Shown here piece by piece: positions 17,593-25,916 of a stretch of DNA of 64,000 nucleotides. The stretch covers positions 2,562,001 through 2,626,000 of the forward strand of contig NZ_CP054424.1 of NCBI RefSeq assembly GCF_013334205.1. Direction: 5' to 3'. Origin of the DNA: Rhodoferax sp. BAB1 (GTDB lineage Bacteria; Pseudomonadota; Gammaproteobacteria; Burkholderiales; Burkholderiaceae_C). Numbering within the stretch: the stretch's first letter is position 1; every line of letters starts with the position of its first letter. The notes beneath the pieces are model-generated. The model did no database searches, was not told where the DNA came from, and worked only from the letters and a program-made list of their open reading frames with translations. The translations under genes were made by a program, and so were the position numbers.

Positions 17593-18267
17593 TTAAAACT
17601 TGTCTTTCCAAGGACGTGTATTTTGTCTGCGCAACTTTTCCAGCGCTTTGTCATACCGTGCTTTTGTGGCCGTTTGTCGGTAATCACCTTCTAGCCATTC
17701 GAAAACAAGTTGAGCCGGCAGAAATTGAGGGGCGAAATCAGAATACTCCATACCCTCACCAAAGCTCCCACCTATCTGGAACCTTGTCCTGGCGGCGACC
17801 TCAACGGTTTCTGATGTATCCATTGCGGGATCAGAGGTCGTGACCCTCAGAGGAATCTTTTTGCCGTCGGGTAACTTTAGATATGCGCTAGCCTGCTTCA
17901 ATGGTCGATGGCTATTGTTGAACCCAAATAGCTGAGTCGACGACATGGCGTAGTGAAAATGCTTCGGATCGCTTTCATCTTGACGTGACATTATTCTGAT
18001 AAAAAGCGGACGTGAGTCCCAAGAGATTCCCTGCCACAGCAAGTTTTTTAGTCCACTGAAACTTAACCTACGTCGATCGGGCTTGAAATAGATCACTAAG
18101 AGCAATGTCGCGAGTCCGGGCCATATCGCCCATGCAGGCATCCATCTCTTCAATGCCTCAAACTCACCAGGCAATGGGAACAGAACGTTCCAAATATCAA
18201 TCGCGACAAAAGCCGCAACCAATAGAGCAAGAATCCTTTGGCTGATGGTTCTCGTTGCCGTATTCAT
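17593..18267 (-). CDS. Hypothetical membrane protein of the island
   Basis: A 224-residue protein not recognised as a family. Two transmembrane helices lie at about residues 10-28 and 40-62 with little between them, followed by a soluble domain of about 160 residues rich in Arg, Lys and aromatic residues. The layout suggests a membrane-anchored cytoplasmic domain. The gene is opposite in direction to the Fic pair and has the same relaxed base composition, so it belongs to the same acquired segment. GGAAC lies upstream of the ATG. Confidence 0.6.
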   Translation of the reverse strand: MNTATRTISQRILALLVAAFVAIDIWNVLFPLPGEFEALKRWMPAWAIWPGLATLLLVIYFKPDRRRLSFSGLKNLLWQGISWDSRPLFIRIMSRQDESDPKHFHYAMSSTQLFGFNNSHRPLKQASAYLKLPDGKKIPLRVTTSDPAMDTSETVEVAARTRFQIGGSFGEGMEYSDFAPQFLPAQLVFEWLEGDYRQTATKARYDKALEKLRRQNTRPWKDKF

Positions 18268-18448
18268 TCCGTTCCTTTTCTTATCTTGGCTACTAATCCA
18301 AGGTGCATGGCGGCCTTTCGTGCAACATCTAGAGTGACAAAGGGCTCACCAAATATACAGTCCGTCAATTGAATGTGTAGGCATCCCTGTAGGCATCGCG
18401 TCAAGAATCAGGCTGCAACCTGCGTCAGTGTTGGATTGGCGGGGTTCC

Positions 18449-18466
18449 CCCTCTCCGCCAAAAGAC
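18449..18466 (+). repeat. Right attachment-like repeat of the island
   Basis: Exact copy of the 18-base sequence at 15518-15535 covering the tRNA-Ser tail. GC-rich genes resume directly after it. The segment 18268-18448 before it holds no gene; it contains a duplicated TGTAGGCATC near 18375-18400. Confidence 0.75.
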
Positions 18467-18467
18467 A

Positions 18468-18495
18468 AGCCCCGCATTGCGGGGCTTTGTTTTTT
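18468..18495 (+). terminator. Terminator at the right island junction
   Basis: The stem AGCCCCGC-ATT-GCGGGGCT is followed by TTGTTTTTT. It is probably the original tRNA-Ser terminator, displaced 2.9 kb by the insertion. It also sits between the island and the end of the convergent Bug receptor gene. Confidence 0.75.
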
Positions 18496-18525
18496 GTGGC
18501 GCCAGCGAATCCGGCCAGCGCTGTC

Positions 18526-19521
18526 CTAATCGAGCTTGGCGCCCGAGTCCTTGATGACCTTGGCCCATTTGACGGTCTCGGCCTGCATCAGCTGCGCCAG
18601 CTGTTCCGGTGTGCTGGTCAGCGGCTCCAGGGCGGCCGCGGCAAAACGCTCGCGTGTTTCGGGCAGGCGCAGCACGGCGGTGATCTCGGCATTCAGCCGC
18701 GCCACCACGGCCGGCGGTGTACCCGCCGGGGCCAGCACGGCAAACCAGCCGTTGGCCTCGAAGCCCGGCACGCCGCTTTCTGCCAGCGTGGGCATCTCGG
18801 GGGCGAGCGACGAACGCTCCCTGCTCAGCACGCCGATCACCTTGATGCGGCCGCTCTTGAGTTGCGGCCGGATGGACGCGATATCGGCGATGGCCAATTG
18901 GGTATCCCCCGACATGACGGCCATCACCGCAGGCGCGCTGCCGCGGTAGGGAACGTGCAGGATGAAGCTGCCGGTGGTGGCCTTGAGCAGCTCGCCCGAG
19001 AGGTGCATGGCCGTGCCATTACCGCCCGACGCGTAACTGAGCTTGCCGACCTGCGCCTTGGCCAGGCTGATCACGTCCTGCACGTTGTTCGCCGGCAGTG
19101 CCGCGTTGGCCACCAGCACAAAGGGGCTGGTGCCGAACAGGGTGATGGGGGCAAAGTCACGCGCCGGGTTGTAGGGCAGGTTGGCGTAGAGCGTGGGATT
19201 GGCGGTCAGCCCGCCGGCCGACGCCAGCACGATGGTGTAGCCATCGGCTGGTGACTTGGCCACCAGGTCCAGGCCCAGGCCACCGCCCGCCCCGGGCTTG
19301 TTGTCCACCACCACGGGCTGGCCCAGGCGCTCGGCCAGCCGGGGGGCCACGATGCGGGCAGCGGCGTCGCTGCTGCCCCCGGCCGGGAAGGTGACGATCA
19401 GGCGGATGGGTTTGGCCGGCCAGGCGGCCTGTGCCCAGGCCATGCCGGTGGCACAGGCCAGGCCCAGGGTAGACAGGCCCAGCACGAGCAGGCGACGCAG
19501 CGGATTCAGTCGGGATGTCAT
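18526..19521 (-). CDS. Bug/TctC-family tripartite transporter substrate-binding protein
   Basis: A 331-residue exported receptor. The signal peptide ends near AWAQA, and the mature start WPAKPIRLIVTFPAGGSSD is the Bug hallmark, with KPGAGGGLG and ADGYT as further family blocks. Such receptors bind carboxylates or aromatic acids, feed TctAB-type carriers or act as sensors. No TctA/TctB genes are nearby. It is 18 bases downstream of the decarboxylase-like gene and probably co-transcribed with it, so its ligand may be that pathway's substrate. Confidence 0.92.
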   Translation of the reverse strand: MTSRLNPLRRLLVLGLSTLGLACATGMAWAQAAWPAKPIRLIVTFPAGGSSDAAARIVAPRLAERLGQPVVVDNKPGAGGGLGLDLVAKSPADGYTIVLASAGGLTANPTLYANLPYNPARDFAPITLFGTSPFVLVANAALPANNVQDVISLAKAQVGKLSYASGGNGTAMHLSGELLKATTGSFILHVPYRGSAPAVMAVMSGDTQLAIADIASIRPQLKSGRIKVIGVLSRERSSLAPEMPTLAESGVPGFEANGWFAVLAPAGTPPAVVARLNAEITAVLRLPETRERFAAAALEPLTSTPEQLAQLMQAETVKWAKVIKDSGAKLD

Positions 19522-19539
19522 GGTGTCTCGCTCCTCGGG

Positions 19540-20577
19540 TTACAGCTTGAAAATGGTCTCGGCATTGGTCTGGAAAAACATCTTCTTGTGCTCGTCACTC
19601 AGCGCCATGCCGTCCATGGCGGCCACCTCGTCGGCCACGTACTGGTAAGGATAGTCCATGGCGTACATCACGCGGTCGTGCCCCATCTGCTCCTGCACGA
19701 AACGGATGGCCGGCTCCCAGGGCATGCCGCTGGTGGTGTAGTAGAAGTTCTCGCGCAGGTAGTCGCTGGGTTTTTTCCGCAGCGGCCGCACACCCTCGCT
19801 GCGGTTGGAGCGCACGATGCCGGCGTGCATGAAGTCCATGCGGTAGAGCCAGTAGGGCAGGCCTTCACCCAGATGCCCGAGCACGAACTTCAGGCGGGGG
19901 AAGCGGTCGAACACGCCGCTGACGATGAGGCGCATCACGTGCAGGCCGGTCTCGGCCGCAAAGCCGTAGATGGCGGCGTCCAGGCAGCGCGACAGGAAGG
20001 GCTCCACCATCTGCGGCGAGGGCGTATTGGGATGGAGGTACACCGGCACATCCAGCGCCTCGGCAGCAGCAAAGATGTCCCAGAACTTCTCGTCGTCCAG
20101 ATACTCGCCCTGGGTGTGGGAGTTGATCACCACGCCCTTGAGGCCCAACTGCTGCACGGCGCGCTCCAGCTCCTTTGCGGCGGCCTGCGGCGCCTGCGGC
20201 GCCACCGCGGCGAGCCCGGCAAAACGCGTGGGGTGCTGGCGTATCGTGGCGGCCAGGTGGTCATTGGTCGAGATGGCCAGTGCCGTGGCGGTGGGCGCGT
20301 CAAAGATCTGCACGCCGGGCGAGGTCAGCAGCAGCAGCTGCATGTCGATCCCGCAGGCGTCCATGTCGGCGAGGCGGCGCGCGCCGGTGTCCTGGATGCG
20401 CTCGTACAGATCACGTGCCCGCGGCGACTGGCTCTGCCCGAAGAAGCCCCACAGGCTGTAAAAACCCGGGTCTTGCAGCGTGCGGCTCTCCAGGACCTTG
20501 CCGTACATCTGCATCATCTCCGGTGTCGCCCAGCCTTCTTCGGTGGCGATACGTTTGTAGGGACGGGGGGTGCTCAA
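19540..20577 (-). CDS. Amidohydrolase-family aromatic acid decarboxylase-like protein
   Basis: About 345 residues of the amidohydrolase_2/ACMSD family. The N-terminus RIATEEGWATPEM resembles LigW-type 5-carboxyvanillate decarboxylases, where a Glu replaces the usual HxH. Other likely metal or catalytic sites are YLHPNTP, LGHLGEGLPYWLYRMD and MDYPYQY. A non-oxidative decarboxylase or ring-cleavage hydrolase for a hydroxylated aromatic acid is likely; the substrate is unknown. TTG at 20577 is chosen because GGAG lies 8 bases upstream. The longer frame to 20655 would enter the LysR operator region. Confidence 0.82.
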   Translation of the reverse strand: MSTPRPYKRIATEEGWATPEMMQMYGKVLESRTLQDPGFYSLWGFFGQSQSPRARDLYERIQDTGARRLADMDACGIDMQLLLLTSPGVQIFDAPTATALAISTNDHLAATIRQHPTRFAGLAAVAPQAPQAAAKELERAVQQLGLKGVVINSHTQGEYLDDEKFWDIFAAAEALDVPVYLHPNTPSPQMVEPFLSRCLDAAIYGFAAETGLHVMRLIVSGVFDRFPRLKFVLGHLGEGLPYWLYRMDFMHAGIVRSNRSEGVRPLRKKPSDYLRENFYYTTSGMPWEPAIRFVQEQMGHDRVMYAMDYPYQYVADEVAAMDGMALSDEHKKMFFQTNAETIFKL

Positions 20578-20670
20578 GTGGGGGTCTCCTGTGTCGGTCT
20601 GGAGACGATTGGAGGGCAAGGCGATTGGTTTGTAAATCGAAACTTTCCGAATCATTTATGATTTTTCAGA

Positions 20671-21615
20671 ATGAATCAAGCAAACCCTGCGCACGCCTTC
20701 TCGCCCACGCTGCGGCAATTGCGCGCCTTCCTCTCGGTGTATCGCCTGCGCAAGCTCAGGGCGGCGGCCGACCAGCTGTTCGTCACCCAGTCGGCCATCA
20801 GCGTGCTGATCCGCCAGCTCGAGGACGGCCTGCAGACCCGCCTGTTCGACCGCACCACACGCTCACTGGCGCCCACCCAGGCGGCGCACGAGGTCGCCGT
20901 GATGGCCGAGCGCATCCTGCGCGACGTGGACGCCCTGAGCACGACCTTTGGCGACCTCAGCGGCCTGCGCCGCGGCCGCGTGAGCCTGACCATCACGCCC
21001 ACCCTGGCCGGCATGCTGCTGCCCGAGGCGATCCGCGCCTTCAGCCAGCAACACCCCGAGGTGCAGGTGGTGGTGGACGACTGCGCGCCCGAGCAGTTTT
21101 CATCGCGCGTGCTGGGCGAGCATGTGGACTTCGGCATCGGAACCCCCGAGCGTGCCGGCGGCGAACTGGAACTGCAGACCCTGATGCGTGACCAGCTCTG
21201 CCTGGTCTGTCCACCCGACCATGCGCTGGCGGCCGTGAAGACCTTGCGCTGGAGCCACCTGCAAGGCCACCGCGTGATCGCCGGACGTCCGGGCTACGGC
21301 GTGCGCCAGCTGGTGGATCTGGCAGCGGCGCAGGCCGGCGTCACGCTGCAGGTGGTGAACGAGGTCTCCTTCCTCTCCACCGGCCTGTGGATGGCGGCCA
21401 GCGGCATGGCGCCCTGCATCATGCCCTCGGCCTATGCCAGCTATTCGCACTACCGGGAACTGGTGGTCAAGCCCCTGCACGCGCCCAAGGTCTCGCGCGA
21501 CCTCTATGTCGTGACCAAAAAAGGGCGCTCCCTGCCCGCCGCCTGCCAGGTCTTCCTGGACACGCTGCGCGCGACCCTGGCGCCAGGCGGTACCCGCAAG
21601 CGTCGCACCGGCTGA
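20671..21615 (+). CDS. LysR-family transcriptional regulator
   Basis: A 314-residue LysR protein with an N-terminal winged HTH (LRAFLSVYRLRKLRAAADQL, then FVTQSAISVLIRQLEDGL) and a type 2 periplasmic-binding fold behind it. It is divergent from the decarboxylase and Bug genes, which it probably controls. The 93-base gap holds AT-rich sequence with T-N11-A patterns (TTTGTAAATCGAAA, ATTTATGATTTTT). The co-inducer is unknown. Confidence 0.92.
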   Translation: MNQANPAHAFSPTLRQLRAFLSVYRLRKLRAAADQLFVTQSAISVLIRQLEDGLQTRLFDRTTRSLAPTQAAHEVAVMAERILRDVDALSTTFGDLSGLRRGRVSLTITPTLAGMLLPEAIRAFSQQHPEVQVVVDDCAPEQFSSRVLGEHVDFGIGTPERAGGELELQTLMRDQLCLVCPPDHALAAVKTLRWSHLQGHRVIAGRPGYGVRQLVDLAAAQAGVTLQVVNEVSFLSTGLWMAASGMAPCIMPSAYASYSHYRELVVKPLHAPKVSRDLYVVTKKGRSLPAACQVFLDTLRATLAPGGTRKRRTG

Positions 21616-21668
21616 GACCAGGCTGACGCCATTCGAAGCGCGCCAGGGCTGCGGGGTGGTTGCGCGTC

Positions 21669-22571
21669 TCACACCCCCGCGGCGTAGCCCAGGATGACCT
21701 CTTTCATTTCGACAAAACCCGGGTCCTCCAGCAGCGTGCTGCGACACCAGAGGTAGATGGGCCGCGGCTGCGGCGGCACCGCGAGCTTGAGCTCCACCAG
21801 CGGGAAATGCGCCTGCAGCAGGCGCATGGGGAAATGCGGCAGCACCGAGAGATGCGCACCTGCGCCCAGGATGCGCAGCAGCATGAAGGCCTCGCCCAGC
21901 ACGGTGATCTCGGTGCGCGTGCTGCCCACGCCGGCGGCCGTCAGCATCTCGCGCACGGCCTGGTCAAAGGGCGAGGCCGTGCCCAGGCTGATCCAGGACA
22001 TGCCGTCCGCCGCGCCCGGCTCGATCCGGCCTTGAACTGCCAGTGGGTGCGAGCGCCCGCAGAACACGCCCAGGTCATCGGGCACCAGCAGAAAACGCTC
22101 GATGCCAGGCGGCGGCTTGTCCAGCCAGGAAGGCGCGATCACCAGATCGTGCCGGCCGTCGATGAGCTGTTCCACCAGCAGGTGCGGGCGGTCGCTCTGG
22201 ATGCTCAATGCGATGTCCGGAAAACGCTGCAGCAAGACCTGCGTGAGGCCGGGCAGCAGGGCCGCGCCCACGATGGGCCCGCTGCCCAGGCGCAGCTGCT
22301 TGCGCAGCCCGCTGCGGTGGCGGGCGCTCACCTCCGCCGCGTCCTGCAGCCGACGTGCAATGGCCCGCCCCTCGCGCGCCAACATCTCACCCAGCGGGGT
22401 GCTGCGCACGCCGAAGCGGCTGCGCTCGAACAAGGTGCCACCGGCCTGCATCTCCAGGGTCTGCATGTTGTGCGTCAGCGTGGGCTGGGTCAGGTGCAGG
22501 TGGCGGCTGGCCTGGGTGATCGAGCCCTTTTCCAGGATGGTGGCCAGTTGGACCAGATGGCGCGGATCCAT
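21669..22571 (-). CDS. LysR-family transcriptional regulator
   Basis: A 300-residue LysR protein. The HTH reads LVQLATILEKGSITQASRHL, then HLTQPTLTHNMQTLEM. It is divergent from the sulfatase gene across a 71-base AT-rich gap in which TTTCAAT occurs twice (near 22576 and 22590), a plausible operator. It is therefore the likely regulator of the sulfatase and the second Bug receptor. It converges with the other LysR gene. Confidence 0.92.
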   Translation of the reverse strand: MDPRHLVQLATILEKGSITQASRHLHLTQPTLTHNMQTLEMQAGGTLFERSRFGVRSTPLGEMLAREGRAIARRLQDAAEVSARHRSGLRKQLRLGSGPIVGAALLPGLTQVLLQRFPDIALSIQSDRPHLLVEQLIDGRHDLVIAPSWLDKPPPGIERFLLVPDDLGVFCGRSHPLAVQGRIEPGAADGMSWISLGTASPFDQAVREMLTAAGVGSTRTEITVLGEAFMLLRILGAGAHLSVLPHFPMRLLQAHFPLVELKLAVPPQPRPIYLWCRSTLLEDPGFVEMKEVILGYAAGV

Positions 22572-22642
22572 ATGTTTTCTTTATTTCAATATGACAAGTT
22601 TCAATTTTACAAATGGTCTAGCCTTCCCTAAGCTCAGCCCTC

Positions 22643-23968
22643 ATGTCCTCCAAACCCAATCTGATCTACATCGTCTCGGACGACCTCGGCTACGCCGACC
22701 TGGGCTGTTACGGCGGGCGTGAGGCCGGCTTCGGCCCCGTGTCCCCGCACATCGACGCCCTCGCAGCCGGCGGCCTGCGCTTCACCGAGGGCTACTCGAA
22801 CTCCCCGGTCTGCTCGCCCACCCGCTTCGCCCTGATGACCATGCGCTACCAGTACCGCCTGCGCGGCGGCATGGAAGAGCCCATCAACAGCAAGAGCAAG
22901 GGCAGCACCACCCTGGGCCTGCCGACCGACATGCCCACCCTGCCCTCGCTGCTGCGCGAGGCCGGTTACGCGACCGCCCTGGTCGGCAAGTGGCACCTGG
23001 GTTACCCACCCACTTTCGGTCCGCTGCGCTCGGGCTACGACGAGTTCTTCGGCATCATGGCCGGCGGGGTGGACTACTTCACCCACTGCTCGGGCAAGGG
23101 CGACCATGACCTCTACCTTGGCGAAGCGTCACACCGCGAGGTCGGTTACCTGACCGACGTGCTGTCGGACCGCGCGGTGGACTACGTTCAGCGCATGGCG
23201 CCACAGGCCAGGGACGGCAAGCCCTTTTTCCTGAGCCTGCACTACACCGCGCCCCACTGGCCCTGGGAAACACGCGACGATGCGCAGATCGCCGCCGGAC
23301 TGGGCAACCTCTTCCACCTGGATGGCGGCAATGTCGAGAGCTACCGCCGCATGATCCACCACATGGACGAAGGCATCGGCCGGCTGGTGGCCGCGCTGCG
23401 CGACACCGGTCAACTCGACAACACGCTGATCGTCTTCACCAGCGACAACGGCGGCGAGCGTTTCTCCGACAACTGGCCCCTGGTCGGCGGCAAGATGGAC
23501 CTGACCGAAGGCGGCATCCGTGTGCCCTGGATCGCGCACTGGCCAGCCGTGATTCCGGCTGGCAGCCTCAGCACCCAACACTGCATGACCATGGACTGGT
23601 CAGCCACGCTGCTGGCCCTGGGCGGCGGCCAGCCGCGCGCGGACGTCCCCATCGACGGCGTCTCGCTGGCTGCCGTGTTGCAAGACCCCACACACACCTT
23701 CGAGCGCCCGCTCTACTGGCGCATGAACCACCGTAGCCAGCGCGCCCTGCGCCGGGGCGACTGGAAGTACCTGAAGGTGGACGAGAACGAGTACCTGTTC
23801 AACATCACGGCCGACGCCCGCGAGCGTGCCAACCTGGCGGCCAAGCACCCCGAACGCTTTGCTGCCCTGCGCAAGGACTGGCTGGCCTGGGAAAGCACCG
23901 TGCCCGCCATTCCAGAAGATGCTGCCGTGAGCCTGGGCTATTCCTACAAGGACATGCCGCAGCGCTGA
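22643..23968 (+). CDS. Sulfatase (arylsulfatase family)
   Basis: A 441-residue sulfatase without a signal peptide, so probably cytoplasmic. The formylglycine motif CSPTR is near residue 55, and YIVSDDLGYADLGCYGG supplies the Asp pair for calcium. GKWHLG and TSDNGGE are further family blocks. It should hydrolyse a sulfate ester after a formylglycine-generating enzyme converts the Cys; no such maturase gene is in the window. The Bug receptor follows at 45 bases, suggesting uptake and desulfation of one sulfated compound. Confidence 0.93.
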   Translation: MSSKPNLIYIVSDDLGYADLGCYGGREAGFGPVSPHIDALAAGGLRFTEGYSNSPVCSPTRFALMTMRYQYRLRGGMEEPINSKSKGSTTLGLPTDMPTLPSLLREAGYATALVGKWHLGYPPTFGPLRSGYDEFFGIMAGGVDYFTHCSGKGDHDLYLGEASHREVGYLTDVLSDRAVDYVQRMAPQARDGKPFFLSLHYTAPHWPWETRDDAQIAAGLGNLFHLDGGNVESYRRMIHHMDEGIGRLVAALRDTGQLDNTLIVFTSDNGGERFSDNWPLVGGKMDLTEGGIRVPWIAHWPAVIPAGSLSTQHCMTMDWSATLLALGGGQPRADVPIDGVSLAAVLQDPTHTFERPLYWRMNHRSQRALRRGDWKYLKVDENEYLFNITADARERANLAAKHPERFAALRKDWLAWESTVPAIPEDAAVSLGYSYKDMPQR

Positions 23969-24013
23969 GTGGCCCTTCATCCCAATCCAACAAAACCAGA
24001 CGAGGAGTACCCC

Positions 24014-24994
24014 ATGACTTTCACTACCGCCGCACGACGCACGGCCCTGATCGCTGGCCTGCTGGCGTTCACCGCCCCCTGGGCCGCCGCCCAGGCCTGG
24101 CCCGAAAAATCCATCAAGCTGCTGGCGCCGTCCACCGCCGGCGGCCCGCCCGACGTGTATGCCCGCGCGCTGGCCGACCACCTGGCCAAGGCGCTGGGCC
24201 AGCCCGTGGTGGTGGAGAACGTGCCTGCGGTCGGCGGCATGATCGCGGCCCAGCAGATCCAGCGCGCGCCGGCCGACGGCTACACCCTGCTGGTCAACAC
24301 CGCCGGCATGATGACCATCACGCCCAATGCCAATCCCAAGGCCCGCTACCAGGGCGCCGACTTCACGCAGATCTGCCAGGGCGTGGAGGCGGCGCTGGTG
24401 CTGGCCAGCCACCCGAACCTGGGCGCGAAGAACTACAAGGAACTCTCGCAGTGGGTGCAGGCGCAGAAGGCGCCCCCGACCTACTCGTCCTATTCGCCCG
24501 GCTCGCCGGCCCACTTCCTGGGTTACCAGTTCAGCGAAGCCCTGAAGACCGAGATGACGCACATCCCCTACAAGAGCAGCCCGCAGCAGATCACCGACAT
24601 GATCGGCGGCGTGGCCCCGCTGGGTTTTGTGCAGATCGCCACAGCCAACCCCCACATCAAGGCCGGCAAGCTCGTGGCCTATGCCACCACCGGCGAGCAG
24701 CGCGCGCCGCAGCTGCCCGATGTGCCCACGGTAGGCGAGGTGGGCCTGCCCCAGCTGGCCACCACGGTCTGGTTCGGTTTCTCCGGCCCGAAGAACCTGC
24801 CGCCGGCCATCGTCCAGCGCCTGAGCGATGCGCACCAGCAGATCACGGCCAACCCCGAGTTCAAGACCCGCATGCTCAATGCGGGCCTGAGCGTCTCGCC
24901 CGACCTCTGCGGTGACAGGTTCCTGCAGAAGATGAACCGCGAGTCCGAGCGCTGGGCCCGCATCGTCAAGGCCACGGGTTTCGTGGCGGACTGA
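24014..24994 (+). CDS. Bug/TctC-family substrate-binding protein
   Basis: A 326-residue exported receptor. The signal peptide ends near AAAQA, and the mature start WPEKSIKLLAPSTAGGPPD is Bug-like, followed by VENVPAVGGM and ADGYTLL. The ATG at 24014 has GAGGAG 6 bases upstream; a longer frame from 23969 lacks one. It is probably co-transcribed with the sulfatase and may bind its substrate or product. No membrane subunits are nearby. Confidence 0.92.
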   Translation: MTFTTAARRTALIAGLLAFTAPWAAAQAWPEKSIKLLAPSTAGGPPDVYARALADHLAKALGQPVVVENVPAVGGMIAAQQIQRAPADGYTLLVNTAGMMTITPNANPKARYQGADFTQICQGVEAALVLASHPNLGAKNYKELSQWVQAQKAPPTYSSYSPGSPAHFLGYQFSEALKTEMTHIPYKSSPQQITDMIGGVAPLGFVQIATANPHIKAGKLVAYATTGEQRAPQLPDVPTVGEVGLPQLATTVWFGFSGPKNLPPAIVQRLSDAHQQITANPEFKTRMLNAGLSVSPDLCGDRFLQKMNRESERWARIVKATGFVAD

Positions 24995-25043
24995 TCCGAC
25001 CACCTGCGCGGCAGGGTTACGCCGCCTGACTGAGAATGGGCGC

Positions 25044-25634
25044 ATGACTTCCATGCGTCCTTTTCTTTTGCTGGCCCTGTCCAGCCTGGCCGCAGCCCTG
25101 CTGCCCATCAGCAGCTACGCCCAGACCGTCAAGCCTGCGGCAACCTCCTGCCCTGCCCTGCTGCAGCACCAGTTCCCCCGCCTGCAGGACGACGCGCCGC
25201 AGAACCTCTGCCAGTACGCCGGCAAAGTGCTGCTGGTGGTGAACACCGCGAGCTACTGCGGTTTCACCAAACAATACGAAGGGCTGGAGGCGCTGTATGC
25301 CAAGTACGAGAAACGCGGCCTGGTCATCCTGGGTTTTCCGTCCAACGACTTCGGCCAACAGGAACCGGGCGATGCGAAGCAGATCGCCGACCTCTGCTTC
25401 AACACCTATGGCGTGAAGTTCCCCATGTTCGACAAGACCGGCGTCGTGGGCCCCCGGCGCAATGCCCTGTACACCCAGCTCCATCAGGCCACCAAGGCCG
25501 CGCCCGAGTGGAACTTCCACAAGTACCTGATCGCGCGCGACGGCAAGACCGTGAGCAGTTTCGCCAGCGCCATCGAGCCGGGCCACCGCACACTGGTCTC
25601 GGCCATCGAAGCGGCCTTGCAATCCAAACCCTGA
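25044..25634 (+). CDS. Glutathione peroxidase family protein, exported
   Basis: A 196-residue thiol peroxidase of the glutathione peroxidase family. The peroxidatic Cys is in NTASYCGFT, and the Gln and Trp of the catalytic tetrad appear in FGQQEP and EWNFHKYL. An N-terminal signal peptide (hydrophobic to about residue 24, ending SSYA) suggests a periplasmic location. The family usually uses Cys with thioredoxin-type reductants rather than glutathione in bacteria. Confidence 0.92.
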   Translation: MTSMRPFLLLALSSLAAALLPISSYAQTVKPAATSCPALLQHQFPRLQDDAPQNLCQYAGKVLLVVNTASYCGFTKQYEGLEALYAKYEKRGLVILGFPSNDFGQQEPGDAKQIADLCFNTYGVKFPMFDKTGVVGPRRNALYTQLHQATKAAPEWNFHKYLIARDGKTVSSFASAIEPGHRTLVSAIEAALQSKP

Positions 25635-25648
25635 AAGCAGGTCGGCCC

Positions 25649-25915
25649 ATGGACTCCAGCAACTTCACCCTGGAACTGCAGCGTGAGGGTTACGGGACCA
25701 TCACCACCGTCACGCGCGAGCCCGACGGTTTTCTCGACACCCACACCCATCCCTTCGAGGCGAAGGCCCTGATCCTCAGCGGGGAGATCTCTCTCGTCTG
25801 CCATGGACAGGAGCGGCTGTACCGGCCCGGCGAGGTGTTTCACCTCGCGCCGGCAGAGCCGCACAGCGAGCGTTACGGCCCGGCCGGCGTGACTTACCTG
25901 GTCGGGCGCAAGTAG
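25649..25915 (+). CDS. Small cupin-domain protein
   Basis: An 88-residue single cupin barrel. Metal-binding motif 1 is THTHPFEAKALILSGE and motif 2 includes PGEVFHLAPAEPHSE, so three or four His/Glu ligands are intact. It lies 14 bases after the peroxidase gene and converges with dadA. No specific role can be assigned; small cupins are often dioxygenase-like or act as metabolite sensors. Confidence 0.8.
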   Translation: MDSSNFTLELQREGYGTITTVTREPDGFLDTHTHPFEAKALILSGEISLVCHGQERLYRPGEVFHLAPAEPHSERYGPAGVTYLVGRK

Positions 25916-25916
25916 C

